Below, piece after piece: positions 24,556 to 33,322 of a stretch of DNA of 64,000 nt. The notes beneath the pieces were generated by a model. The model made no database searches and was not told the origin of the DNA. It saw nothing but the letters and a program-made list of their open reading frames with translations. A program made the position numbers and the translations under genes. Source of the DNA: Streptomyces sp. NBC_00258 (GTDB lineage Bacteria > Actinomycetota > Actinomycetes > Streptomycetales > Streptomycetaceae); contig NZ_CP108081.1 of the NCBI RefSeq assembly GCF_036182465.1, positions 8,060,001 to 8,124,000 on the forward strand. The letters are read 5' to 3'. Positions within the stretch are counted from its first letter, which is position 1, and the number at the start of each line of letters is the position of its first letter.

Positions 24556-26277
24556 ATGGCGAACCGCCAGCAGCCCACCTCCATGCCGATCCACAAGTAC
24601 CGCCCGTACGACCAGGTCGACATCGCCGACCGTACGTGGCCGGGCAACCGGATCACCGTCGCCCCCCGCTGGCTCTCCACCGACCTGCGTGACGGCAACC
24701 AGGCCCTGATCGACCCCATGTCGCCCGCGCGCAAGCGCGAGATGTTCGACCTGCTGGTGAAGATGGGCTACAAGGAGATCGAGGTCGGATTCCCCGCCTC
24801 AGGCGAGACCGACTTCGCGTTCGTGCGCTCGATCGTCGAGGAGCCGGGCGCGATCCCGGACGACGTCACCATCTCCGTACTGACCCAGGCCCGCGAGGAC
24901 CTGATCGAGCGGACCGTCGAGTCGCTGAAGGGCGCCAGGCGCGCCACCGTCCACCTCTACAACGCCACCGCCCCGGTCTTCCGCCGGGTCGTCTTCCGCG
25001 GCTCCAAGGACGACATCAAGCAGATCGCCGTCGACGGCACCCGGCTGGTCGTGGAGTACGCGGAGAAGCTGCTGGGCCCCGAGACGACCTTCGGCTACCA
25101 GTACAGCCCGGAGATCTTCACGGACACCGAGCTGGACTTCGCCCTGGAGGTCTGCGAGGCCGTCATGGACGTCTGGCAGCCCGGTCCCGGCCGCGAGATC
25201 ATCCTCAACCTGCCTGCCACGGTGGAGCGTTCGACCCCGTCGACGCACGCGGACCGCTTCGAGTGGATGTCCCGCAACCTGTCCCGCCGCGAGCACGTCT
25301 GCCTGTCCGTTCACCCGCACAACGACCGCGGTACGGCCGTCGCGGCGGCCGAGCTGGCGCTGATGGCCGGGGCCGACCGTATCGAGGGCTGTCTGTTCGG
25401 GCAGGGCGAGCGGACCGGCAACGTCGACCTGGTCACCCTGGGCATGAACCTGTTCTCGCAGGGCGTGGACCCGCAGATCGACTTCTCGGACATCGACGAG
25501 GTGCGGCGCACCGCCGAGTACTGCAACCAGATGGAGGTCCACCCGCGCCACCCGTACGTGGGCGACCTGGTCTACACGTCCTTCTCCGGCTCCCACCAGG
25601 ACGCCATCAAGAAGGGCTTCGACGCCATGGAGGCCGACGCGGCCGTGAAGGGCGTCACGGTCGACGACATCGAGTGGGCCGTTCCGTATCTGCCGATCGA
25701 CCCGAAGGACGTCGGGCGCTCGTACGAGGCCGTCATCCGGGTCAACTCGCAGTCCGGCAAGGGCGGTATCGCGTACGTCCTGAAGAACGACCACAGCCTG
25801 GACCTGCCGCGCCGGATGCAGATCGAGTTCTCGAAGATCATCCAGGCGAAGACCGACGCCGAGGGCGGCGAGGTCACCGGCAAGGACATCTGGGCGGTCT
25901 TCCAGGACGAGTACCTGCCGAACGCCCAGAACCCCTGGGGCCGTATCCAGGTCAGCAACGGCCAGTCCACGACCGACCGCGACGGCGTCGACACGCTCAC
26001 CGTCGAGGCCGAGGTGGACGGCAGCGAGACCGTTCTGGTCGGTACCGGAAACGGCCCGATCTCGGCGTTCTTCCATGCCCTGCAGGGCATCGGCATCGAC
26101 GCCCGGCTGCTCGACTACCAGGAGCACACGATGAGCGAGGGCGCGTCCGCGCAGGCCGCCTCGTACATCGAGGTCGCGATCGGCGACAAGGTGCTGTGGG
26201 GAATCGGCATCGACGCGAATACGACACGTGCCTCACTGAAGGCCGTGGTCTCCGCGGTCAACCGCGCGACCCGATAA
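24556..26277 (+). CDS. leuA: 2-isopropylmalate synthase
   Basis: First committed enzyme of leucine synthesis: acetyl-CoA plus 2-oxoisovalerate gives 2-isopropylmalate. The 573-residue protein is the longer actinobacterial type. It has STDLRDGNQALIDPM at the catalytic start, VHPHNDRGTAVAAAELA with metal-binding His, IEGCLFGQGERTGNVDL, and the C-terminal regulatory domain that binds leucine (about residues 440-570). The ATG at 24556 is preceded by AAGAGGAGC. Expression is probably controlled by the leucine-rich leader 100 bases upstream. A terminator hairpin follows. Confidence 0.97.
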   Translation: MANRQQPTSMPIHKYRPYDQVDIADRTWPGNRITVAPRWLSTDLRDGNQALIDPMSPARKREMFDLLVKMGYKEIEVGFPASGETDFAFVRSIVEEPGAIPDDVTISVLTQAREDLIERTVESLKGARRATVHLYNATAPVFRRVVFRGSKDDIKQIAVDGTRLVVEYAEKLLGPETTFGYQYSPEIFTDTELDFALEVCEAVMDVWQPGPGREIILNLPATVERSTPSTHADRFEWMSRNLSRREHVCLSVHPHNDRGTAVAAAELALMAGADRIEGCLFGQGERTGNVDLVTLGMNLFSQGVDPQIDFSDIDEVRRTAEYCNQMEVHPRHPYVGDLVYTSFSGSHQDAIKKGFDAMEADAAVKGVTVDDIEWAVPYLPIDPKDVGRSYEAVIRVNSQSGKGGIAYVLKNDHSLDLPRRMQIEFSKIIQAKTDAEGGEVTGKDIWAVFQDEYLPNAQNPWGRIQVSNGQSTTDRDGVDTLTVEAEVDGSETVLVGTGNGPISAFFHALQGIGIDARLLDYQEHTMSEGASAQAASYIEVAIGDKVLWGIGIDANTTRASLKAVVSAVNRATR

Positions 26278-26298
26278 GGCCGTTCACCTGCGTTTCTC

Positions 26299-26331
26299 CG
26301 GTCCCGTCCGCCTCACAGGCGGGCGGGACCG
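26299..26331 (+). terminator. Terminator after leuA
   Basis: GGTCCCGTCCGCC (26300-26312) pairs with GGCGGGCGGGACC (26318-26330) with one G-U pair and a five-base loop, 22 bases after the leuA stop. No U tract. Confidence 0.7.
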
Positions 26332-26449
26332 CGGCGTGTATCAAGCCATGTCACAGAGTGGTCTCGCCCTGGGTACTGACTCTTCCTCAACAATGTGGCT
26401 AACATCACGCCAACGCGGCGATGTTGCCGCGGCGTTACGGAGGTGCGAC

Positions 26450-27160
26450 GTGGTGCCAGGACGGGGACGAAATGGCCGGTTTGTCCGCGCCGGCTCCATG
26501 GGCGTTTCGCGCATCCTCGGAACCCGCACGGCGTGGACCACCGTCGGCGACGGCGAGTTCTTCTGCCCCGGCTGCGGAGGCGACCGCAACTACCAGCGCC
26601 TCACCGGCCGCCGCCGCTTCACCTGCCTCGGCGTACCGGTCCTCCCGCGCGGTGAGACAGGTCCCGTCGTCGAGTGCGCGGCCTGCGGCCGGCACTACAG
26701 CGCGGACGTCCTCGACCACCCCACCACGACCCGTTTCTCGGCGATGCTCCGCGACGCCGTCCACACCGTCGCCCTCGCCGTCCTGGCCGCCGGCGGCACC
26801 TGCGCCCGTACGTCCCTGGAGACCGCCGCGAGCGCCGTCCGCTCGGCCGGTTTCGACGACTGCACCGAGGAGCAGCTCGCGGCCCTCGTCGAGGCGCTCG
26901 CGGCCGACACCGGCCGGATCTTCGGCGAGCCCTGCGGGCCCGGTCTGGCCATAGAGCTCCATGAGGCCCTGGACCCGCTGGCTCCCCACCTGGCACCCGC
27001 CGGCCGGGAGGCCATCCTCCTCCAGGGCGCTCGTATCGCCCTCGCCGACGGGCCCTACACGCCTGCCGAACGCGAGACCCTCGCGACGGTGGGCGCTGCG
27101 CTGACGATCTGTGCGGATGATGTGACGCGGTTGCTCACGGCGGCGCGGACGCCGTCGTGA
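26450..27160 (+). CDS. Zinc-ribbon and TerB-domain protein
   Basis: The 236-residue product (GTG at 26450, GGAGG seven bases upstream) has an N-terminal zinc ribbon: FCPGCGGDRNYQRLTGRRRF, then ECAACGRHYSADVL, giving two CxxC pairs; and a C-terminal TerB-like helical domain (about residues 95-235) with ARIALADGPYTPAERETLATVGAAL, where the Asp is part of the acidic TerB motif. TerB domains occur in tellurite-resistance and membrane-associated stress proteins. No other ter genes are nearby. Precise function unknown; location beside leuA is typical of Streptomyces. Confidence 0.82.
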   Translation: MVPGRGRNGRFVRAGSMGVSRILGTRTAWTTVGDGEFFCPGCGGDRNYQRLTGRRRFTCLGVPVLPRGETGPVVECAACGRHYSADVLDHPTTTRFSAMLRDAVHTVALAVLAAGGTCARTSLETAASAVRSAGFDDCTEEQLAALVEALAADTGRIFGEPCGPGLAIELHEALDPLAPHLAPAGREAILLQGARIALADGPYTPAERETLATVGAALTICADDVTRLLTAARTPS

Positions 27161-27230
27161 CCCCCGGGTGGGGCCGGGCCCCTCGCGCCCTCCCGGCCGG
27201 TGCCCTCCCGGCGGGGGCTGAGTGATTGCT

Positions 27231-27280
27231 GCGGGCCGGTGGGGGCTGGTCGCGCAGTTCCCCGCGCCCCTGAAGGGCGC
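27231..27280. repeat. R2 intergenic repeat
   Basis: The R2 core preceded by GCGGGCCGGTGGGGGCTGGT and followed by TGAAGGGCGCC, downstream of the TerB gene. It is nearly identical to the copy at 24219-24255. Confidence 0.65.
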
Positions 27281-27307
27281 CAGGACCGCTGCCCGTTACA
27301 GGCTCGC

Positions 27308-27327
27308 ATTACTCCCCTGGGAGTAAT
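27308..27327. promoter_or_regulatory. Inverted repeat upstream of the MMPL gene
   Basis: ATTACTCCC and GGGAGTAAT flank two bases, 9-bp perfect arms, about 120 bases before the MMPL start. It is AT-rich for this genome, as operators often are; a repressor site is likely but the regulator is unknown. Confidence 0.5.
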
Positions 27328-27446
27328 CCACGCCCCTCGCCGCCCCCGGCAGTACGCCTCACCTCGCTCTCCCGCCCGACGAAAGCCGTGGTCTTCGACG
27401 GAAGTCTGGGGACCGAAGCAGACGTCACGCGGAGGGAGATCGGTCA

Positions 27447-29549
27447 ATGGGGGCCGGACAGACAACCACGACGAGGACGGGACGCGGGCGAGCCGTTCCA
27501 TGGGCGGTGCTCGGGCTGTGGGTGGCCGTGCTCGCGCTCGTCGGGCCGTTCGCGGCGAAGCTCGCCGACGTCCAGCACGACCGGGTCACCGACTACCTGC
27601 CGGCGAGTGCCGACTCGACGCAAGTGGCGAAGATCCAGGAGCAGATGCCCGGGGGCGACACCACCGAGATGGTGCTCGTCTACCACCGGGACGGCGGGCT
27701 CAGCGCCGCCGACCGGGAGACCGCCGCCGGCCAGGTCGCGGAGATCGGCCGGCAGCACGAGCTGATCGGCGGCGCCCCGAAGGGGATTCCGTCGAAGGAC
27801 GGTACGACCCTGATGTACCCGGTCGCCAGCAACGAGCCCGGGACGAACGAGGACCTGCGGGACAAGCTCGTGGGCGACGTCCGCGAAGTCGCCCAGGGCG
27901 AAGGCGGGTTGAGCGTCGAGGTGGGCGGCACCGGCGCGCTGGCCACCGACGCCGCCAAGGTCTACGACTCGCTCGGCGGACCGCTGCTCTACACCACCGT
28001 CGCCGTCGTCGCCGTACTGCTGATCCTGATCTACCGCAGCCCCGTGCTGTGGCTCGTGCCACTCGTCGTCGCCGGAATCGCCGACTACATGTCGATGGGC
28101 GTCGCCTACGGCCTCAACCAGGCCTTCGGCACGACCGTCTCGGGGCAGAGCTCGGGCGTGATGACGATCCTCGTGTTCGGGGCGGGCACGGACTACGCGC
28201 TGCTGCTCGTCTCGCGCTACCGGGAGGAACTGCGGCGCATCGAGCGCCCGTACGAGGCCATGGTCGCCGCCCTGCGCGGCTGCGGGCCCGCCGTGCTCGC
28301 CTCCTCCGGCACCGTCGCCGCCGGACTGCTGTGCCTGCTCGCCGCCGACCTCAACAGCAGCCGGGGCATGGGCCCGCTCGGCACGGTCGGCGTGCTGTGC
28401 GCGCTGATCGCGATGCTGACCCTGCTCCCCGCCATTCTCGTACTGGTCGGACGGCGTGTGTTCTGGCCGCTCGTGCCGGCTTTCGGGAGCGAGCCCAAGC
28501 AGCGGCGGAGCCTGTTCTCGGCGATGGGCAGCTCCGCCGGACGCAGGCCGCTGACCGTGCTCGCGAGCGGTGCCGTACTGCTCGGCGCACTCGCCCTCGG
28601 TTCGCTCAACCTGCCCGGTCCGATCAAGCAGGAGGACTCCTTCATCGACAAGCCGGAGGCGGTCGTCGCGATGGAGACCCTCGGCAAGGCCTACCCGCAG
28701 CGCGGCAGCCAGCCCATCGACGTGGTCACCCCGCAGGGCCGCGCCGACGAGACCCTCGCGGCCGTCCGCGGCACGCCGGGAGTCGAGAGCGCGGAGAAGG
28801 GGCGTACGGGAGACGGCTGGACCGAGATCTCCGCCTTCGCGAAGAGCGCACCCCAGTCGGCGGGGGAGACCGCCACCATCAAGTCCCTGCGGGACGAACT
28901 GAAGGGCTCCTACGTCGGCGGGGCCAGCGCCCAGCAGATCGACCTGGAGGACACCAACGCCCGGGACACGAAGATCGTCGTACCGCTCGTCCTCCTCTCC
29001 GTGATGCTCATCCTGGTCGGGCTGCTGCGGAGTCTGGTCGCACCACTGCTTCTGGTGGTCGCGGTGATCGCGGTGTGGGGCGCGTCCCTCGGGATCGGCG
29101 GGCTGGTGTTCGGGCCGCTCCTGGGCTTCGAGGGCACCGATCCGGGGCTCGGGCTGCTGTCCTTCGTGTTCCTCGTCGCCCTCGGCGTCGACTACGGCAT
29201 CTTCCTCATGCACCGGATGAGGGAGGAGTCCCTGGCCGGAGCGGAACCGGCCGCGGCGGCGCTCACCGCGCTGCGCACCACCGGCGGCGTCATCGCCTCC
29301 GCCGGTCTCGTCCTCGCCGCGACCTTCGCCGTGCTGACCAACATGGGCCTGGTGCAACTGGTCCAACTCGGCTTCGTGATCGCCGTCGGCGTCCTGCTGG
29401 ACACCTTCCTCGTACGGACGTACCTGGTCACCAGCGCCAGCGTCGCCCTGCGCCGGAAGGTGTGGTGGCCGGGCGGGCTCTCACGGGAGCCCGAGCCGGC
29501 CGGACCGGCCGAGCCGCCACGGCAGCCGGAACGCGTCGGCGCACCCTGA
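27447..29549 (+). CDS. MMPL-family (RND) transporter
   Basis: Large membrane exporter of the MMPL/HAE-2 type, used by actinomycetes for lipids or antibiotics. The 700-residue protein has two halves, each with one N-terminal membrane helix, an extracellular loop, and five helices. Typical proton-relay motifs are GAGTDYALLLVSRYREEL (first half) and GVDYGIFLMHRMREES (second half). The start ATG has CGGAGGGAG about nine bases upstream. A strong hairpin terminator lies between it and the sensor kinase, and a palindromic operator candidate lies upstream. Substrate unknown; the adjacent two-component system may respond to it. Confidence 0.93.
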   Translation: MGAGQTTTTRTGRGRAVPWAVLGLWVAVLALVGPFAAKLADVQHDRVTDYLPASADSTQVAKIQEQMPGGDTTEMVLVYHRDGGLSAADRETAAGQVAEIGRQHELIGGAPKGIPSKDGTTLMYPVASNEPGTNEDLRDKLVGDVREVAQGEGGLSVEVGGTGALATDAAKVYDSLGGPLLYTTVAVVAVLLILIYRSPVLWLVPLVVAGIADYMSMGVAYGLNQAFGTTVSGQSSGVMTILVFGAGTDYALLLVSRYREELRRIERPYEAMVAALRGCGPAVLASSGTVAAGLLCLLAADLNSSRGMGPLGTVGVLCALIAMLTLLPAILVLVGRRVFWPLVPAFGSEPKQRRSLFSAMGSSAGRRPLTVLASGAVLLGALALGSLNLPGPIKQEDSFIDKPEAVVAMETLGKAYPQRGSQPIDVVTPQGRADETLAAVRGTPGVESAEKGRTGDGWTEISAFAKSAPQSAGETATIKSLRDELKGSYVGGASAQQIDLEDTNARDTKIVVPLVLLSVMLILVGLLRSLVAPLLLVVAVIAVWGASLGIGGLVFGPLLGFEGTDPGLGLLSFVFLVALGVDYGIFLMHRMREESLAGAEPAAAALTALRTTGGVIASAGLVLAATFAVLTNMGLVQLVQLGFVIAVGVLLDTFLVRTYLVTSASVALRRKVWWPGGLSREPEPAGPAEPPRQPERVGAP

Positions 29550-29594
29550 GCACACTGATCGAGCATCCTTGTCGGCACCTTGAGCCGACGGGCT

Positions 29595-29632
29595 CACCCG
29601 GGCGCCTCTCCTTCCCGAGAGGCGCCCGGGTG
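29595..29632 (+). terminator. Hairpin terminator after the MMPL gene
   Basis: A perfect 16-base-pair stem (29595-29610 with 29617-29632; left arm CACCCGGGCGCCTCTC) has a six-base loop, 45 bases after the stop. No U tract follows. The sensor kinase begins 28 bases beyond. Confidence 0.78.
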
Positions 29633-29659
29633 CCCGCCCGAGTACCAGAAGATGGAGCC

Positions 29660-31042
29660 GTGGAAGAACCGGGAACGACCACACGGATACGCGACCGGTC
29701 GGCCGCGGCGGCGACGACGAGGACGGCGACCGCGGTCGGCGGCGGGCGGTCCCGTCGCGTCGAGCGCGTGATGGCCGCGATCAACCGTGAACCGCTGACC
29801 GCGCCGCACCGCACCCGCAACGACGCGGTCCTCGCGGTGGGCGTCGCCGTGCTCGCCGTCGCCATCGCCGTCGCCCCGGTGGTCGACGACGGGACCCGGC
29901 CCGACCTGCTCGGCTGGACGCTGCTGCTCGCCGGGCACGTGCCCCTCGTATGGCGGCGCCGCCGGCCGGTGCTGGTCCTGCTCGGAGTGGCGGCCTGCGT
30001 CGCCCCGTACCACGCCCTCGACCACAACCACGCCGCACCGATCCCCGCGACCCTCGTGGCGCTCTACACGGTCGCGGCGACCGGCACGATTCGCCGCACG
30101 CTGCTCACCGCTGTCGCCGTCCTCGGTCCGACGCTGATCATCAACGGCTTGACCAACCCGAGCGAAGCGCTGGAGTTCCTGCGGATCTCCGGATGGATCA
30201 TCGCGGTCCTGTTCTTCGGAATCGACGTCCGCTTCTACCGCCAGTACGTCTCCTCCATCGTCGAACGCGCCGAGCGTGCCGAACGCACCCGTGAGGAGGA
30301 GGCCAGGCGCCGCGTCGCCGAGGAACGTCTGCGGATCGCCCGGGACCTGCACGACCTGCTCGCCCACACCATCACGCTCATCGGAGTGCAGACGTCCGTG
30401 GCGGCCCACGTCCTCACCGCCGACCCCGAGCGCCTCGACCGCAAGGCCGTCGCCCAGGCGCTGGACGACATCGCGGGGACGTGCCGGACCGCCCGGAGCG
30501 AACTGCGTACGACGCTGGAGGTGCTGCGGGCGCATGACGCGGTCGTGGGAGTGGGCGAAGACCCGGGAGCGGGGGCCGTTTCCATTTCCGGGTCCAGGCC
30601 CGGGGACATGCGGGGGCCGCTGCCCGGGATCGACGGACTGGCCGGTCTCGCGGAGACGGGCCGGGTCGCCGGGGCCAACGTCGAACTGTCCGTCCGCGCG
30701 GACGGCATACCGCCCTCCGTGGGCGCCGCCGCCTACCGGATCGTGCAGGAGGCGCTCACCAACGCCGTACGCCACGGTGGCCGCGAGGACCTCACCGTGC
30801 GGGTCGGTCTGTGGACCGCGGACGGCGCCCTGCGGGTGAGCGTCACGGACGACGGGACGGGCGGGGGCGCGGACGCGGGCGGCGCCGCGGGCCCGTCCGA
30901 CGGCGCGCCGGGGTTCGGGCTCGTCGGGATGCGGGAGCGGGCCCGTAGCGTGGGCGGCACACTGGACGCCGGACCGGGGCCCGCCGAGGGTTTTGAAGTG
31001 ACCGCCATACTGCCGCTGCCCAGGGGGGACGAGGCTCGATGA
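29660..31042 (+). CDS. Two-component sensor histidine kinase (NarL partner type)
   Basis: Membrane sensor kinase with a HisKA_3 dimerisation domain. Assumed start is the GTG at 29660 (460 residues) with a close GGAG; the ATG at 29771 is the main alternative and gives 423 residues. Hydrophobic segments span about residues 55-180. The phospho-acceptor is in ARDLHDLLAHTITLIG, the N-box in EALTNAVRHGG, and DDGTGGG plus GFGLVGMRERA form the ATP lid. The stop overlaps the ATG of the response regulator by four bases. The signal is unknown. Confidence 0.9.
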   Translation: MEEPGTTTRIRDRSAAAATTRTATAVGGGRSRRVERVMAAINREPLTAPHRTRNDAVLAVGVAVLAVAIAVAPVVDDGTRPDLLGWTLLLAGHVPLVWRRRRPVLVLLGVAACVAPYHALDHNHAAPIPATLVALYTVAATGTIRRTLLTAVAVLGPTLIINGLTNPSEALEFLRISGWIIAVLFFGIDVRFYRQYVSSIVERAERAERTREEEARRRVAEERLRIARDLHDLLAHTITLIGVQTSVAAHVLTADPERLDRKAVAQALDDIAGTCRTARSELRTTLEVLRAHDAVVGVGEDPGAGAVSISGSRPGDMRGPLPGIDGLAGLAETGRVAGANVELSVRADGIPPSVGAAAYRIVQEALTNAVRHGGREDLTVRVGLWTADGALRVSVTDDGTGGGADAGGAAGPSDGAPGFGLVGMRERARSVGGTLDAGPGPAEGFEVTAILPLPRGDEAR

Positions 31043-31710
31043 CGATCCGCGTATTGCTGGCCGACGACCAGAATCTTGTACGGGCATCCTTCGCGATGCT
31101 CGTCTCGTCGGCGGAGGACATGGAGGTCGTCGCCGAGGCGGGGACCGGGCGGGAGGCCGTGGCGCTGGCCCGGTCGGCTCGGGCCGATCTCGTCGTGATG
31201 GACATCCGCATGCCCGACCTGGACGGGATCGAGGCGACCCGGCTCATCGCCGCCGACGAGGATCTCGCGGGTGTGAAGGTGCTCGTCCTGACGACGTACG
31301 ACACCGACGAGCACATCGTCGAGGCACTGCGGGCCGGGGCGTCCGGTTTCCTCGTGAAGGACATCCGGCCGGCCGAACTCCTCGACGCCATCCGGACGGT
31401 GGCCGCGGGGGAGTCACTCCTCTCGCCCGGTCCCACCTCGCGGCTCATCGCCCGCTTTCTGCGCGCGCCGGACACCGCGACGACGTCCGCGGTGGGCGGG
31501 CCGAGCAAGCTGTCCGAGCGGGAACGACAGGTGCTCTCGCTGGTCGCGCGCGGTCTCAACAACACGGAGATCGCCGACGCGTTGGGACTCAGTCCGCTGA
31601 CCGCGAAGACCCATGTCAGCCGGATCATGGGCAAGTTGGGAGCGCGGGACCGGGCGCAGCTGGTGATCGTGGCGTACGAGTCGGGGCTTGTGATACCCGG
31701 GGCCGCCTGA
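31039..31710 (+). CDS. LuxR/NarL-type response regulator
   Basis: Transcription factor of 223 residues. The receiver domain (1-120) has the acidic pocket ADDQ, the phosphorylated Asp in VVMDIRMPDLDG, and the conserved Lys in FLVKDI. The C-terminal LuxR helix-turn-helix (about 155-220) reads LSERERQVLSLVARGLNNTEIADAL and KTHVSRIMGKLG. It is translationally coupled to the sensor kinase. The stop lies within three tandem 10-bp units (GCCGCCTGAG-like, 31701-31730). The adjacent MMPL gene is a likely target. Confidence 0.93.
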   Translation: MTIRVLLADDQNLVRASFAMLVSSAEDMEVVAEAGTGREAVALARSARADLVVMDIRMPDLDGIEATRLIAADEDLAGVKVLVLTTYDTDEHIVEALRAGASGFLVKDIRPAELLDAIRTVAAGESLLSPGPTSRLIARFLRAPDTATTSAVGGPSKLSERERQVLSLVARGLNNTEIADALGLSPLTAKTHVSRIMGKLGARDRAQLVIVAYESGLVIPGAA

Positions 31711-31870
31711 GTCCGCCTGAGTCCGCCTGAGTCCGGGCACCCTCAACTGCCTTTGGCTGCACGGGCATTGCTCTGTCCCTCGGTGCGCACTAGTTTCTGG
31801 TCTCCGGGGACATCCCACGTCCTATGTCTCGTGTCCGCTTCCGTCTCTGTGTGTCTTCATGGGAGAAACC

Positions 31871-33112
31871 GTGGCTTCCACGCGTCGTCGTCCTCGTCCG
31901 ATCGCCCTTGCCGCCGTCGCGGGGCTCACCGTCGGACTCGCCTCAGGAATGGTGTCCACCGGTACCGCGTCCGCCGCGGAACGGCCGTCGAGGGGGTGTG
32001 TCTCCTCCGTTCCGTACGCGGCCGGGCAGAACGGGTACGACACCTACCGCATCCCCGCCACCGTGACCACCCGCACCGGTGCCGTGCTCGCCTTTGCCGA
32101 GGGCAGACGCGACGGTGCCGGGGACACCGGGAACATCGACGTCGTCCTCAGACGGTCCTTCGACGGCGGTTGTACCTGGGGGCCGCTGTCCGTCGTCGCG
32201 GCCGGGAAGGGTGACACACGCGGCAACCCGGCGCCCGTCGTCGACCCCCGTACCGGGAAGGTCGTCCTCCTCACGTCCTACAACAGCGGTGCTGTGACCG
32301 AGGCGCAGATCATGCGCGGGGAGGTCACGGCCGAGCAGAGCCGGCGGGTCTTCGTGCAGACGAGCCGGGACGACGGGCGTCGCTTCAGCGCGCCCCGGGA
32401 CATCACCGGGGCGGTGAAGCTGCCGGGGTGGCGGTGGTATGCCACCGGGCCCGGGCACGCGGTGGCTCTGACCCGGGGGCCGTACGCCGGGCGGCTCGTC
32501 GTGCCTTCCAACCACTCGGCCTCGCCGGCGGCCGGCTCCGCCGACACCGGGCAGGAGGCCAGGTACTACGGGGCGCACGCGATCTACAGCGATGACGGTG
32601 GGGTGACGTGGCGGGTCGGGTTCGTGGACGACTCGTACGACGGGGCCGACAACGCGAATGAGAGTGCCGTGGCCCAACTGCCCGATGGGCGGCTGTACTT
32701 CAGTTCTCGGGATCAGCACGGGAGCAGTGCGGGGAACCGGCTCGACAGCTACTCCAGTGACGGGGGCGCGACGCTCGACCGGCCCTATCTGGTCCAGCCG
32801 ACGCTCAATGACGTGCCGGTGGTTCAGGGCAGTGTTCTGCAGTTGGTGGGGGGTGGGCGGGGGGTGGGGGATCCGTTGCTCTTCTCCGGGCCGTCCGTGC
32901 CCACGGTTCGCCAGTCCATGGCGGTCTGGCGCAGTACGGACGCCGGGCACTCCTTCACCAAGGCGAAGACCCTGTCCACGCGGCCGGCCGCGTACTCCGA
33001 CCTCGTGCAGCTGGGGTCCGACCGGGTCGGGGTCCTCTACGAGACGGGGGCCACGGGGATGTACGAGGGGATCGAGTTCCGACGGGTGCCGGTGGGCGAG
33101 CTGAGGGGGTAG
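31871..33112 (+). CDS. Secreted exo-alpha-sialidase (GH33 family)
   Basis: Releases terminal sialic acid from glycoconjugates outside the cell. With the GTG at 31871 (GGGAGA four bases upstream) the product has 413 residues; the ATG at 31859 is also in frame. A signal peptide with a basic start and hydrophobic core (about 8-30) ends near ASAAE. The catalytic propeller has YDTYRIPATV (FRIP-like Arg), Asp-boxes SFDGGCTWG, SDDGGVTWR, STDAGHSFT, the Glu in NESAVAQL and the Tyr in VGVLYETG. The neighbouring lyase and transporter genes fit uptake and breakdown of the released sialic acid. Confidence 0.92.
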   Translation: MASTRRRPRPIALAAVAGLTVGLASGMVSTGTASAAERPSRGCVSSVPYAAGQNGYDTYRIPATVTTRTGAVLAFAEGRRDGAGDTGNIDVVLRRSFDGGCTWGPLSVVAAGKGDTRGNPAPVVDPRTGKVVLLTSYNSGAVTEAQIMRGEVTAEQSRRVFVQTSRDDGRRFSAPRDITGAVKLPGWRWYATGPGHAVALTRGPYAGRLVVPSNHSASPAAGSADTGQEARYYGAHAIYSDDGGVTWRVGFVDDSYDGADNANESAVAQLPDGRLYFSSRDQHGSSAGNRLDSYSSDGGATLDRPYLVQPTLNDVPVVQGSVLQLVGGGRGVGDPLLFSGPSVPTVRQSMAVWRSTDAGHSFTKAKTLSTRPAAYSDLVQLGSDRVGVLYETGATGMYEGIEFRRVPVGELRG

Positions 33113-33121
33113 GGGGTCTTC

Positions 33122-33319
33122 TTTCGCCCCCGCCGCCCCTACCCGTTCCCGTCCCTTTCGGGGGCCAGCCCCCGAACCCCCGCTCCTCAAGCGCCGGAGG
33201 GGCTGATTTTCAGCCCGTCCGGCGTTTGAGGACGAGCGCGTTCAGCGCGATACGGGGGTTCGGGGGCGGAGCCCCTGAGTAAGTGACGGGAATGGGTAGG
33301 GGCGGCGGGGGCGAGAAAA
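33122..33319. repeat. R1 intergenic repeat, copy D
   Basis: Clear R1 element between the convergent sialidase and lyase genes. The terminal inverted repeats are about 33 bases (TTTCGCCCCCGCCGCCCCTA at the left and its mirror ending GGCGGGGGCGAGAAA at the right). Inner facing arms: CTCCTCAAGCGCCGGAGGGG and CCCGTCCGGCGTTTGAGGAC. Placement between two gene ends fits a bidirectional terminator. Confidence 0.78.
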
Positions 33320-33322
33320 GGC

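Noticed and set aside
27200..29659. An extended N-terminus of the first sensor kinase, antiparallel to nothing but overlapping the MMPL gene in another frame
   Set aside because: The extension is a frame shadow of the MMPL gene and contains no transmembrane or kinase signature; the terminator at 29595 also separates them.
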